12,732 nt of DNA, taken from contig JAJYGO010000257.1 of the NCBI GenBank assembly GCA_021785115.1, positions 1-12,732 on the forward strand, given 5' to 3'. The notes under the pieces are model-generated. The model had not been told where the DNA came from and did not search any database. It saw only the letters and a program-made list of their open reading frames with translations. Shown one piece after another: positions 1 to 6,829 of this stretch. Position 1 is the stretch's first letter. Every line of letters starts with the position of its first letter. The translations under genes were made by a program, and so were the position numbers. Source of the stretch: Chloroflexota bacterium (GTDB lineage: Bacteria; Chloroflexota; Limnocylindria; Limnocylindrales; CSP1-4).

Positions 1-1
1 C

Positions 2-790
2 TACGGCGAGGTCGGCGAGATCGTGGTCCCCGAGCTCGACACCCCGGAGAACCATGCGCGGCTCGGCGAGATCCGCCGGGAGGAGCTCGCCCGGGCCATG
101 GCGCATCTCGGCTCCATCGAGCACCACTGGCTGGGCTACCGGGACTCCGGGATGATGGGGACGCCGGACAACGACGACCCGCGCACGCTCTGGCAGGCCG
201 ACCTGGACGAGGCGATCGGGCGACTGGTGCGCATCGTGCGACTGGATCGACCGCACGTCATCGTCGGCTACAACGACTTCGGCGGCTACGGTCACCCCGA
301 CCACATCCGCGCGGCCCAGCTGGCGAAAGCCGCCTTCGAGCGCGCCGGCGATCCGTCCTGGTATCCCGAGCAGCTGGACGGCGCCGACGGGCTCCGGCCG
401 TGGCAACCCCTCAAGCTCTACGAGACCGTGCTCGACATCGAGGGCCGCGAGGAACTGAACCGGGTCCTGGAGGAGCGCGGGATCCGCCCGTGGTGGACGG
501 GCGAGCCCGACGAGACCGAGGATCAGCGGCGCGAGCGGGAGACGTGGATGGCCCGCATGGCGGCGGCGACCGGCCCGAAGACGACCCGGATCGATGTGAG
601 CGACTTCCTGGCGGCGAAGCAGGCGGCGCTGCGGGAGCACGTCACCCAGATCTCGAGCGACAACCCGTTCCTGGCGCTCGGCCCGGAGGACTGGCTCCGG
701 ATCGCGCCGGCCGAGGAATTCACGCTCCGGGAGTCGCGGGTGGCCCCGGTGCGGATCCCCGAGGACGACCTGTTCGCCGGGCTGCGGTAG
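2..790 (+). CDS. PIG-L family hydrolase, Mca/MshB-like (5' end missing)
   Basis: Zn-dependent N-acyl hydrolase of the PIG-L/LmbE family. The frame is open from base 2, so the start and the N-terminal HPDDE-type metal motif lie outside the window; 262 residues are visible. They include LGYRDSGM (a conserved Mca/MshB block), RPHVIVGYND and the downstream metal motif GYGHPDHI (nt 284-307; GHPDH at 290-304), then WQPLKLYE. The order and spacing recall mycothiol S-conjugate amidase Mca, which cleaves mycothiol adducts for export as mercapturates, or MshB, which deacetylates GlcNAc-inositol. The GTG at 23 is probably not the true start because the same frame continues upstream. It converges on the kinase gene, with 18 bp between stops. 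Family assignment is firm. The mycothiol role is an inference that depends on whether this lineage makes mycothiol; a related sugar deacetylase is possible. Confidence 0.88.
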   Translation, partial: YGEVGEIVVPELDTPENHARLGEIRREELARAMAHLGSIEHHWLGYRDSGMMGTPDNDDPRTLWQADLDEAIGRLVRIVRLDRPHVIVGYNDFGGYGHPDHIRAAQLAKAAFERAGDPSWYPEQLDGADGLRPWQPLKLYETVLDIEGREELNRVLEERGIRPWWTGEPDETEDQRRERETWMARMAAATGPKTTRIDVSDFLAAKQAALREHVTQISSDNPFLALGPEDWLRIAPAEEFTLRESRVAPVRIPEDDLFAGLR

Positions 791-803
791 GCGGGGTTCC
801 GCC
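790..803. terminator. Small hairpin between convergent stops
   Basis: GGCGG (790-794), a GGTT loop and CCGCC (799-803) form a perfect 5-bp G/C stem between the stop of the PIG-L gene and the end of the kinase gene. It has no T-tract on either side, so termination by this hairpin is an inference. Its position in a convergent 18-bp gap is suggestive. Confidence 0.35.
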
Positions 804-808
804 GCGCG

Positions 809-1795
809 TCAGCCCGCGTGCTGCAGCAGGTAGACCGCGATCACGAAGATCGCGCAGGCGGCGAGGAAGCCCACGCTGATCCCCGCCACCAGCAGCCAGA
901 GCCCCCGGCGCGACTCGGGGCGCGGCGGCGACTCCTCACCGAACACGAACGACGACAGGTCGAGCTCCTGCCACGAGCGCAGGTCGTGGAGCAGCGCCCG
1001 GGCGTCCGCGTACCGCTCGTCGGGATCCTTGCGCAGGCACTTCCGCACGATGGCCTCAAGCGGCGGAGGAATCGCCCGATCGACCTCGCGCAGCGATGGC
1101 ACGGGTGCGTTGACGTGCTGGCTCATCACCGCCAGCGGGTTGTCGCCCTCCCAGGGCACGCGGCCCGCCAGCATCTCGAAGAGCATCACCCCGAGCGCGT
1201 AGACGTCCGTGCGCGCATCGCCCCGCTTCCCCTGGACCTGCTCGGGGGCCATGTAGTCGGGCGTCCCGACCGTCGAGGTGAGCCATCGCCAGGTGAGCCG
1301 CCGGGCCCCGGCCATCAGGGCGATCCCGAAGTCGGTCACGACGGCGCGGCCGTCCGGCGTGACCAGGACGTTCTCCGGCTTGAGGTCGCGATGGCAGATG
1401 CCCTGCGCATGGGCGGAGGCCATGGCATCCGCGAGCTGCTCGGCGAGATCCACCGCCTCGGCGATGGGCAGCCGACCCTGCCGGCGGAGCCTGGCGCGCA
1501 GCGTCTCCCCCTCGACGTACTCCATCACCACGTACGGGCGGCTCCGGTCCTCGCCCGCGTCGTACGAGCGCTGGATCCCGGGGTGATCCAGCCGACGGAC
1601 GATCTCGATCTCGCGCCGGAAGCGGTCGAACGCCGAGACGTCGCCCAGCAGCGCCTCGTGGGGGCATTTCAGCACCACCGGCCGGCCGCCGGGATCGTCG
1701 GCCAGGTACACGTCGCTGAACGCCCCGTGACCGATCGCCCGGACGATCCGGAAACGATCGAGCGTCTCGCCGGGCTGCAGCTGCGAGGCGTTCAC
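809..1795 (-). CDS. Membrane-anchored Ser/Thr protein kinase (Hanks/PknB type)
   Basis: Eukaryote-type protein kinase, 328 aa. All catalytic elements are present: Gly loop GHGAFSDV (22-29), ATP lysine K43, helix-C Glu around 62-64, HRDLKPEN (135-142, catalytic D137), DFG (155-157) and APE (183-185), followed by a normal C-lobe to about 275. A juxtamembrane linker (about 276-298) leads to one transmembrane helix (about 299-323). Only five residues (LQHAG) follow, so unlike PknB there is no PASTA or other external sensor domain. The catalytic domain should be cytoplasmic. The start is GTG at 1795, sharing GTGA with the stop of the upstream PP2C gene, which implies translational coupling. Expected to phosphorylate Ser/Thr on cytoplasmic or membrane proteins, with the adjacent PP2C reversing it. 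Target unknown; the APC permease two genes upstream is a candidate by context only. Confidence 0.95.
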   Translation of the reverse strand: MNASQLQPGETLDRFRIVRAIGHGAFSDVYLADDPGGRPVVLKCPHEALLGDVSAFDRFRREIEIVRRLDHPGIQRSYDAGEDRSRPYVVMEYVEGETLRARLRRQGRLPIAEAVDLAEQLADAMASAHAQGICHRDLKPENVLVTPDGRAVVTDFGIALMAGARRLTWRWLTSTVGTPDYMAPEQVQGKRGDARTDVYALGVMLFEMLAGRVPWEGDNPLAVMSQHVNAPVPSLREVDRAIPPPLEAIVRKCLRKDPDERYADARALLHDLRSWQELDLSSFVFGEESPPRPESRRGLWLLVAGISVGFLAACAIFVIAVYLLQHAG

Positions 1796-2799
1796 GCGCC
1801 CAGGACGCGCCGCAGGAGCCCGCGGCGGCCACCCGTGGAATCGGGGGACGCCGGCTCGCCGGTCCGCAGCACGCGCAGCGCGATCACGCTCGCATTATCG
1901 TCACCGCCGCGCGCGATCGACCGTTCCACGAGTTGCACGGTCCCCTCGTCCAGGTCGCCCTCCAGCGCCGCGATGATCTCGTCGGCCGAGACGTTGCTCC
2001 AGGCGCCGTCCGAGCAGAGCAGGTAGGCATCGCCCACTCGCAGCTCGCCCGAGCGCACGTCGACGCGGAGCGCGACGTCGCCGCCCAGCGACCGCGTGAG
2101 GAGGTGCCGGCCCGGGTGCGCGGCCGCCTGGTCGGGCCGGATGAGGTGCATGCGGAGGAGCTCCGTGACCTGCGAGTGATCGGTGGTCACGAGTTCCAGG
2201 ATCTGGTCCCGCAACCGGTAGACGCGGCAGTCACCCACGTGCGCCACCCAGGCCGTGTCGCTGGTGACGGCGAGCGCCGTCATGGTGGTCTGGGCCCCCG
2301 GCCGCCGCGGTCCATCCGCGGGCAACCGGGACCGTTCGGGCGCCGAGGGCCGGCCGTCGCCGGGCGGGCGCGGACCGCCGCCCGGTCCCTGTCCGGCCTC
2401 CCCCACGAGCAGCCGCGCGTTCACCTCCAGGTATGCATCGCGCAGCGCGTCTGGAACCCGCCGGAGCGCCTCCGGTGCCGCCAGCCGGTCGAGGAGGGTG
2501 GCGATCGCGAAGCGGCTCGCCAGGTCGCCGTCCGCATGGCCGCCGAGACCGTCCGCCACCACGACCGCCACGAGCGGCCCGCCGAGCTCGGTTGGCGGGA
2601 TGCGCTCGTCCCCCTGCCGGGCCGGGACCCAGGCCCGGTCACCCGGGGCGATCCACCCCAGGTGATCCTCGTTGCGGCTCCGCACGGGCCCGGTGACCGA
2701 CAGCCCCGCGATCTCGATGCGCAGGCCATCGGGCTGTTCCGGTGCCCGCGCAGACACCGGCACGGGCCGCCTCCCGCGATCGGCCTGCGACGGACTCAT
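1792..2799 (-). CDS. PP2C-family Ser/Thr protein phosphatase
   Basis: Mn/Mg-dependent PPM/PP2C phosphatase, 335 aa from the chosen start. Visible motifs are RNED (42-45), VADGLGGH (81-88, metal Asp D83), GDCR (189-192), TDHS (206-209), LCSDG (261-265, D264) and DNAS (301-304, D301), so the metal site is intact. A Gly/Pro/Arg-rich low-complexity insert (about 134-169) interrupts the fold between the metal-site core and the GDCR strand. No membrane helix is seen, so it should be soluble. The ATG at 2799 is preferred because GAGGTG (2804-2809) lies 4 nt upstream; the in-frame ATG at 2841 would add 14 residues and has only a distant AAGG. The stop overlaps the kinase start by 4 bp, a standard kinase/phosphatase pair. 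It lies 90 bp downstream of the APC permease on the same strand and may be co-transcribed with it. It probably dephosphorylates the neighbouring kinase and its substrates. Confidence 0.94.
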   Translation of the reverse strand: MSPSQADRGRRPVPVSARAPEQPDGLRIEIAGLSVTGPVRSRNEDHLGWIAPGDRAWVPARQGDERIPPTELGGPLVAVVVADGLGGHADGDLASRFAIATLLDRLAAPEALRRVPDALRDAYLEVNARLLVGEAGQGPGGGPRPPGDGRPSAPERSRLPADGPRRPGAQTTMTALAVTSDTAWVAHVGDCRVYRLRDQILELVTTDHSQVTELLRMHLIRPDQAAAHPGRHLLTRSLGGDVALRVDVRSGELRVGDAYLLCSDGAWSNVSADEIIAALEGDLDEGTVQLVERSIARGGDDNASVIALRVLRTGEPASPDSTGGRRGLLRRVLGA

Positions 2800-2889
2800 C
2801 CGCCACCTCGTGCCGCGGTCCGGCGCCCGGCTGCCCCGCATCGCCCAGGCGCCTTGTTGTGCCGCATCGCCCCGGTGCAGCGGGCGCTC

Positions 2890-4446
2890 TCAGGGCTGCG
2901 CCCGCTGGTCGGCCACCCCGGGCACGAGCAGCGAGCGCCGGCTGACGCGCGAGTTGGCCACGAGCCAGCCGGCCCCGAGGGCGACCCAGACCACCACGAT
3001 GCCCACGGCGACGAGCGTGTCGGTCTGGGTGGAGCCGCCCGAGGCGAGGCTCAGGAAGACGACCGCGCCGAGCATCGCGAGGTTCGCCAGCAGGCCGAGC
3101 ACCGGCACGACGACATGCTTCAGGACGTGCCGCTCTGCCCGGTGCCAGAAGGCGATGACCACGATCGCGTTGGTCATCCCGTACACGAGGAAGGTGCCGA
3201 CGTTGGAGGCCAGGATGATCTGCAGCAGGTTGTCCGCGCCGAGCACGCCGTACGCGCCCAGCACGGCCGAGGCGGCAGCCAGGGCGAGGATGCCGTAATG
3301 GGGGGTGGCGTAGCGCCCGTGGAGCAGCCCCAGGATCCCCGGCACCTCGCGGTCGCGGCCCATCACGTAGGTGATCCGGACCCCCGTGTTCAGACACGCC
3401 AGGGTCGTGCCGACCAGCGCCACCAGCACTGTCACCGCCAGGACCAGGGCGAGAACCGGGCCGGTCCCGCCGAGCATCCGGTCGCCGATCAGCCGGACCA
3501 TGTCGCCGATGGGGGCACCCGAGGCCGCTGTCGCCGCGTAGCCGCTCACCGTGGAGGTCCTGCCGGCCGTCGTGACCTGGGCGGTGACCGCCGAGTTCAC
3601 GAAGAGGTTGGCCGAGACGTACTCGAGCACGTACGCGAAGCCGCCCTGGATGGCCAGCGAGAGCAGCACCGCGCGGCGGATGTCACGCCTGGGATTGACC
3701 GCCTCGGCGCCCAGCGCGGTCACGGACTCGAAGCCGACCAGCAGCAGGATCGCGATGGTGCCCTGGAAGAGCACGTTCATCGCGCTGTGGGGCAGGACCA
3801 CGGAGGCAAGGTCATGGTGCACGTACGACAGCTCCGGGTGGGTGAACCGGAACGCGATGGCAAGGACGCTGAACGCGACCAGGGCCGTGAGCTGCACGAC
3901 GTTGATGACGATCGCGGTCATGGTCGAGCCGGAGATGCCCCGGAAGGCGATCAGCCCGGTGATCGCCGCGAACAGCACGGCGGCCGCCATCTCGGACGGC
4001 GTGGTGAGCGTGATCCCGAAGAGGCCCAGGATGTAGACCGCCAGCGTGCCGGTGAAGGCCACCATGATCCCGGGGTAGATCCAGTAGTAGAGGTGCGAGA
4101 TCCATCCGACCACGAACCTGGCGAGCCGGGCGAACCGGTAGTGGAAGGCCTCCTCGCGCTCCAGGAAGGCGGCCTCCGCGAAGTAGTACGACGAGCCCGC
4201 GCCGGCATTGGGGTAGAGGTCGGAGAGCTCCGAGTAGGACCAGGCGGTCAGGAACGCCAGCAGCAGGGCGAACAGGAGGCCCGGGACCATGTCCGGGGCG
4301 GTGGTCCGGCCGCCGTTCGCCTGCAGCGCCTGCGACTGGAACGTGGTCCACAGGAACGCGCCGGGCGCGATCAGCGCCATGGCATTGATGGTGAGGCCGG
4401 TCAGGCTCAGGGTCCGCTTCATCCCGTCCTGTTCGACGGCGGCCAT
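2890..4446 (-). CDS. APC-family amino acid/amine permease
   Basis: Secondary transporter of the amino acid-polyamine-organocation superfamily, 518 aa with about 12-13 hydrophobic helices. The first helix carries the broken-helix substrate motif ALIAPGAFLW (24-33). Helix 6 has GFESVTALGAEAVNPRRDI (238-256), the family's GFE...AE..NPRRDI signature. YVMGRDREVPG (360-370) is the usual loop after helix 8. The external loop at about 283-315 is Thr/Ser/Ala-rich. Start ATG 4446 has a strong Shine-Dalgarno GGGAGGA (4452-4458) at 5-nt spacing. It probably imports an amino acid or amine by H+ or Na+ coupling; the substrate cannot be read from sequence. It is separated by 202 bp from the upstream response regulator and followed by the PP2C/kinase pair on the same strand, so phospho-control of transport is a reasonable inference. 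Confidence 0.93.
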   Translation of the reverse strand: MAAVEQDGMKRTLSLTGLTINAMALIAPGAFLWTTFQSQALQANGGRTTAPDMVPGLLFALLLAFLTAWSYSELSDLYPNAGAGSSYYFAEAAFLEREEAFHYRFARLARFVVGWISHLYYWIYPGIMVAFTGTLAVYILGLFGITLTTPSEMAAAVLFAAITGLIAFRGISGSTMTAIVINVVQLTALVAFSVLAIAFRFTHPELSYVHHDLASVVLPHSAMNVLFQGTIAILLLVGFESVTALGAEAVNPRRDIRRAVLLSLAIQGGFAYVLEYVSANLFVNSAVTAQVTTAGRTSTVSGYAATAASGAPIGDMVRLIGDRMLGGTGPVLALVLAVTVLVALVGTTLACLNTGVRITYVMGRDREVPGILGLLHGRYATPHYGILALAAASAVLGAYGVLGADNLLQIILASNVGTFLVYGMTNAIVVIAFWHRAERHVLKHVVVPVLGLLANLAMLGAVVFLSLASGGSTQTDTLVAVGIVVVWVALGAGWLVANSRVSRRSLLVPGVADQRAQP

Positions 4447-4648
4447 GCGGGTCCTCCCTTCGTCGTCGGGGACGCGCCCGGGCGGGCGACGTCGGCGATG
4501 GCGACGGATGTCGCCGGGTCGGTGGCAGCACGGCCGACGCTGGTGGCGCCGGTCGGCTCCGTGGCCGCAAGGTATGGGCGCGACCGCTTGCCGGACAGGG
4601 AGGCGACGCCGAGACCGGGTTACGGGATGGTGGCGGTTGCGGAGAGCC
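4447..4648. other. Regulator-permease intergenic region with a hairpin
   Basis: This 202-bp gap upstream of the permease holds a perfect 6-bp hairpin, GGCGAC / GTCGCC with a GGAT loop (4500-4515), and a palindrome CGACGTCG (4488-4495). Both would lie in a permease 5' leader if transcription starts further upstream. No convincing promoter hexamers, terminator with T-tract or riboswitch consensus was recognised. The permease Shine-Dalgarno occupies 4452-4458. Confidence 0.4.
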
Positions 4649-5377
4649 TCAGGGCTGGCCGCCCGCCCCCTCCACCCGCAGGGCGTAGCCGATCGCCCGG
4701 ACGTTGCGCAGCCCGGGATGGCCAGCCGCCACGAGCTTGCCGTTGACGTGCGTCAGGTGGGTGCGCAGCAGGTCCGGGTCCACGTCCGAGCGACCCGGCC
4801 ACCCCGCCCGCAGCAGGGTCCGGTGGTCCACCACGTCTCCCCGGCGGGCTGCGATTGCGCAGAGGAGCTCGAACTCGATGGGCGTCAGCTCGAGCGGGCG
4901 CCCGTCCACGCTGGCGAGCCGCCGGCCGGGATCCACCCGCAGCCCGTCGGGCAGAGGAGTATCGGGCGCCACGCCGGCCGGTCCGGCACTCCGGCGGCGC
5001 AGAAGTGCCCGCACACGCGCCACCAGCTCAAGGGGGCGGAACGCCGGGTCCAGCACGTCGTCGGCGCCGGCGTCGAGCACCGCGACCACGGAGGCCTCGT
5101 CGCGCAGCGCCGAGATCGCCAGCACCGGCAGAGGAGCCCGGGCAAGGAGGCGGGGAATCGCGGAGAGCGGATCGACGTCGCGACTCGGTCCCAGGATCAC
5201 CACGTCGGGCCGCTCGTCCAGCAGGCGGACCACGGCCACGTCGACCCGGTAGGCGGTCACCACCTCGAAGCCGGCCTCGCCGAGAGCATGCGCCACGGTC
5301 CCGACCACGCGCGGATCGCTGTCGCAGACGAGCGCGCGCAGCCGTGCGTCGAACCGGTCCGTGGACGAGCGGGCCAT
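4649..5377 (-). CDS. OmpR-like response regulator with degenerate receiver
   Basis: Two-domain DNA-binding regulator, 242 aa. The N-terminal receiver (about 13-128) keeps the fold (LRALVCDSDPRV, acidic D19/D21; AGFEVVTAY; GADDVLD), but β3 reads PDVVILGPS, giving Gly63 where the phospho-acceptor Asp belongs. The usual K in the KP(F) motif is replaced (DPAFRPLEL, P111). The switch position is S89. The C-terminal winged helix (about 143-237) has LTPIEFELLCAIA and the closing VRAIGYAL wing, typical of OmpR/PhoB effectors, although the recognition helix (RTHLTHVNGKL) is less basic than usual. Start ATG 5377 is chosen because the receiver begins just after it; the frame upstream lacks homology and crosses the divergent promoter. 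There is no Shine-Dalgarno but a TACCCT box 8 nt upstream, suggesting a leaderless mRNA. No histidine kinase is adjacent. Probably a phosphorylation-independent regulator; targets unknown. Confidence 0.87.
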   Translation of the reverse strand: MARSSTDRFDARLRALVCDSDPRVVGTVAHALGEAGFEVVTAYRVDVAVVRLLDERPDVVILGPSRDVDPLSAIPRLLARAPLPVLAISALRDEASVVAVLDAGADDVLDPAFRPLELVARVRALLRRRSAGPAGVAPDTPLPDGLRVDPGRRLASVDGRPLELTPIEFELLCAIAARRGDVVDHRTLLRAGWPGRSDVDPDLLRTHLTHVNGKLVAAGHPGLRNVRAIGYALRVEGAGGQP

Positions 5378-5385
5378 GATCGCGC

Positions 5386-5391
5386 AGGGTA
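5386..5391 (-). promoter_or_regulatory. Putative -10 box of the response regulator
   Basis: On the minus strand TACCCT lies 8 nt before the ATG at 5377, matching TANNNT. Transcription from it would begin at or next to the A of ATG, giving a leaderless message, which agrees with the absence of a Shine-Dalgarno. No -35 hexamer is recognisable. Confidence 0.4.
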
Positions 5392-5420
5392 CCGGCCCCG
5401 GGCAACGGTGATCTCCGGGG

Positions 5421-5483
5421 CACCGGCGCCTCCGGTGCGCGGGATCCGCGGGACGGGATCCCGGGGACGAGAGGATCCCGGGG
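5421..5483. repeat. Inverted repeat and GGATCC repeats in a divergent promoter region
   Basis: The spacer between the response regulator and the DinB gene contains an inverted repeat CACCGG-N5-CCGGTG (5421-5437), then three GGATCC palindromes (5442-5447, 5456-5461, 5473-5478). The last two lie within an 11-bp direct repeat GGATCCCGGGG (5456-5466 and 5473-5483), 17 bp apart. This could be an operator for the divergent regulator. Chance similarity in G/C-rich DNA is the alternative. Confidence 0.4.
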
Positions 5484-5496
5484 GCGGGGTCGGTGG

Positions 5497-5502
5497 TAGC
5501 GT
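5497..5502 (+). promoter_or_regulatory. Possible -10 box of the DinB gene
   Basis: TAGCGT fits TANNNT and would place a transcript start near 5509, about 30 nt before the ATG at 5541, leaving room for the Shine-Dalgarno. No clear -35 is seen, so this is weak. Confidence 0.25.
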
Positions 5503-5540
5503 GCCCCGGGGAAACGCTCGCCTCGAGAAGGGGGTTCCAG

Positions 5541-6032
5541 ATGGCGGAGACCGACATCCTCCGGCAGCAGCTGCTCGAGCTCGTCGCGGGGCACGGCGCC
5601 CACATGCCGTTCGACGAGGCGGTCGCGGACTTCCCGGACGACGCGATCAACCGGCGGGCACCCAACGTGCCCTACACGCCGTGGCACCTGCTGGAACACA
5701 TCCGTATCGCGCAGTGGGACATCCTCGACTACATCCGGAACCGCGCCTACATCGCGCCGGACTGGCCCGAGGAGTACTGGCCCGCCCGCGACGCGACGAC
5801 CACGCCGGCCCGGTTCGCGGAGACCGTCGCGGCGTTCAAGGCCGACCGACAGGCCCTGCACGACCTGGTCGCCGACCCTGCCACCGACCTGCTGGCGACC
5901 ATCCCCGGCACGCCAGGGCACACCATCCTGCGCGAGGTGCGCCTGGTCGGGGACCACAACGCCTACCACATCGGGGAGTTCGCGATCCTGCGCCAGGTCA
6001 TGGGGACGTGGCCCGCGGACCGCGTCGGCTGA
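5541..6032 (+). CDS. DinB-family putative metal-dependent protein
   Basis: Small four-helix-bundle protein of the DinB/YfiT superfamily (DinB_2-like), 163 aa. The metal-binding histidines are visible: WHLLEH (48-53; H49, H53) in helix 2 and DHNAYHIGEF (138-147; H139, H143) in the last helix, an arrangement expected to hold a divalent metal. Relatives include thiol S-transferases (bacillithiol- or mycothiol-dependent) and many members of unknown function induced by stress; which applies here cannot be told. Start ATG 5541 follows AAGGGGG (5528-5534) at 6-nt spacing. An in-frame GTG at 5493 would add 16 unconserved residues that include the Shine-Dalgarno, so it is rejected. It is divergent from the degenerate response regulator and may be controlled by it. 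With an Mca-like gene in the window, a thiol-detoxification link is possible but unproven. Confidence 0.9.
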   Translation: MAETDILRQQLLELVAGHGAHMPFDEAVADFPDDAINRRAPNVPYTPWHLLEHIRIAQWDILDYIRNRAYIAPDWPEEYWPARDATTTPARFAETVAAFKADRQALHDLVADPATDLLATIPGTPGHTILREVRLVGDHNAYHIGEFAILRQVMGTWPADRVG

Positions 6033-6044
6033 CCTCGCACGCCG

Positions 6045-6059
6045 CCGGCCGCGGGCCGG
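6045..6059 (+). terminator. GC-rich hairpin after the DinB gene
   Basis: CCGGCC (6045-6050), a GCG loop and GGCCGG (6054-6059) form a perfect 6-bp stem 12 nt after the DinB stop. There is no T-tract, so it is a weak terminator candidate. Confidence 0.3.
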
Positions 6060-6108
6060 TCGGCTGACACCCGGGCCACCGGCATCGCCCGGTACCCGGG
6101 CGCGGCGC

Positions 6109-6148
6109 GAGGATCGGCCGGCCCCGAGGATCGGCCGGCCCCGAGGAT
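6109..6148. repeat. 17-bp tandem repeat upstream of gtrA-like gene
   Basis: The unit GAGGATCGGCCGGCCCC occurs at 6109-6125 and again exactly at 6126-6142, with a six-base start of a third copy (GAGGAT, 6143-6148). Each unit contains the palindrome GGCCGGCC. It lies about 50-90 bp before the GtrA-like start. It could be an operator or simple slippage. Confidence 0.75.
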
Positions 6149-6196
6149 GAGCGCCGCGTAACCCGATCGAAAGAGTGGGCCGCCGACACTGCCCGC

Positions 6197-6829
6197 ATGA
6201 CAGCGAGCCGTGCCAGCACCACGTCCCGGGCGTACACCTCCGGCACGCACGCACGGCCGGCACCGGCAGCGAGCACGCCGGCCGCCGTTGCCCGAGCAGC
6301 CGATGCGCGGGCAGCCGCCGCTGCGATCGACCGCCTCCCCGGCGCCCGTTTCCGGTGGCCGGCATGGCTGCACGGACACCGCGCCCTTCGCGAAGTCGGG
6401 ACGTTCGCCGCCATCGGCGTCGCCAGCACGCTCGCCTACGTCGTCCTGTACGCCGCCCTCCGGACCTGGACGCCGGCGACCACCGCCAACGCGCTGTCGC
6501 TGATCCTGACCGCGGTGGGCAACACCGCCGCCAACCGCCGCCTCACCTTCGGAGTCCACGGCCGCGACGGCCTCGCCCGCGACCACGCCGCGGGGATGCT
6601 CGCCTTCGGCATCGCGCTGGCGATCACGTCCGGTGCGCTGCTGGCCCTCGACCGGGCCGCACCGGGGGCGAGCCGTGCCGCGGAGCTGGCCGTGCTGGTG
6701 ACCGCCAACGCGCTCGCCACCCTTGTCCGGTTCCTCCTCCTCCGACTCGCGATCAGCCCCACGGCCCGGCGCGGCGTCGTCGGTCACCCGCCGGCCCATG
6801 CGCCCGTCCCCGAAAGGATCTCCCGATGA
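6197..6829 (+). CDS. GtrA-family membrane protein (putative lipid-linked sugar flippase)
   Basis: GtrA-like protein, 210 aa. After an Ala/Arg/Thr-rich N-terminal tail (about 1-62), unusually long for the family, four hydrophobic helices follow at about 67-88, 94-113, 132-152 and 162-184. The family's conserved block between helices 2 and 3 is seen as VGNTAANRRLTFG (107-119). GtrA proteins are thought to move polyprenyl-phosphate-linked sugars across the cytoplasmic membrane for GT-C enzymes. The stop codon overlaps the ATG of the next glycosyltransferase (ATGA), so the two are translationally coupled, as expected for flippase and user. No Shine-Dalgarno precedes the ATG at 6197; a weak GACACT lies 6 nt upstream, so a leaderless start or a slightly different start inside the unconserved N-terminal region is possible. 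Confidence 0.86.
   Translation: MTASRASTTSRAYTSGTHARPAPAASTPAAVARAADARAAAAAIDRLPGARFRWPAWLHGHRALREVGTFAAIGVASTLAYVVLYAALRTWTPATTANALSLILTAVGNTAANRRLTFGVHGRDGLARDHAAGMLAFGIALAITSGALLALDRAAPGASRAAELAVLVTANALATLVRFLLLRLAISPTARRGVVGHPPAHAPVPERISR

Noticed and set aside
1933..4746. 937-residue plus-strand open frame antisense to PP2C, permease and the regulator end
   Set aside because: Its translation is rich in R/H/D/G/P with no recognisable motifs, and it lies wholly opposite genes with complete family signatures. It is the stop-free antisense frame expected in very G/C-rich DNA.
5493..5540. Upstream GTG start for the DinB gene
   Set aside because: It would add 16 unconserved residues and bury the Shine-Dalgarno AAGGGGG that suits the ATG at 5541.
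5378..5665. N-terminal extension of the response regulator to 5665
   Set aside because: The extra 96 residues would overlap the DinB coding start and the divergent promoter region and show no homology. The receiver fold begins just after the ATG at 5377.
4289..6067. 592-residue plus-strand frame spanning the regulator and DinB gene
   Set aside because: Out of frame with the motif-bearing DinB reading and antisense to the regulator. No family pattern.
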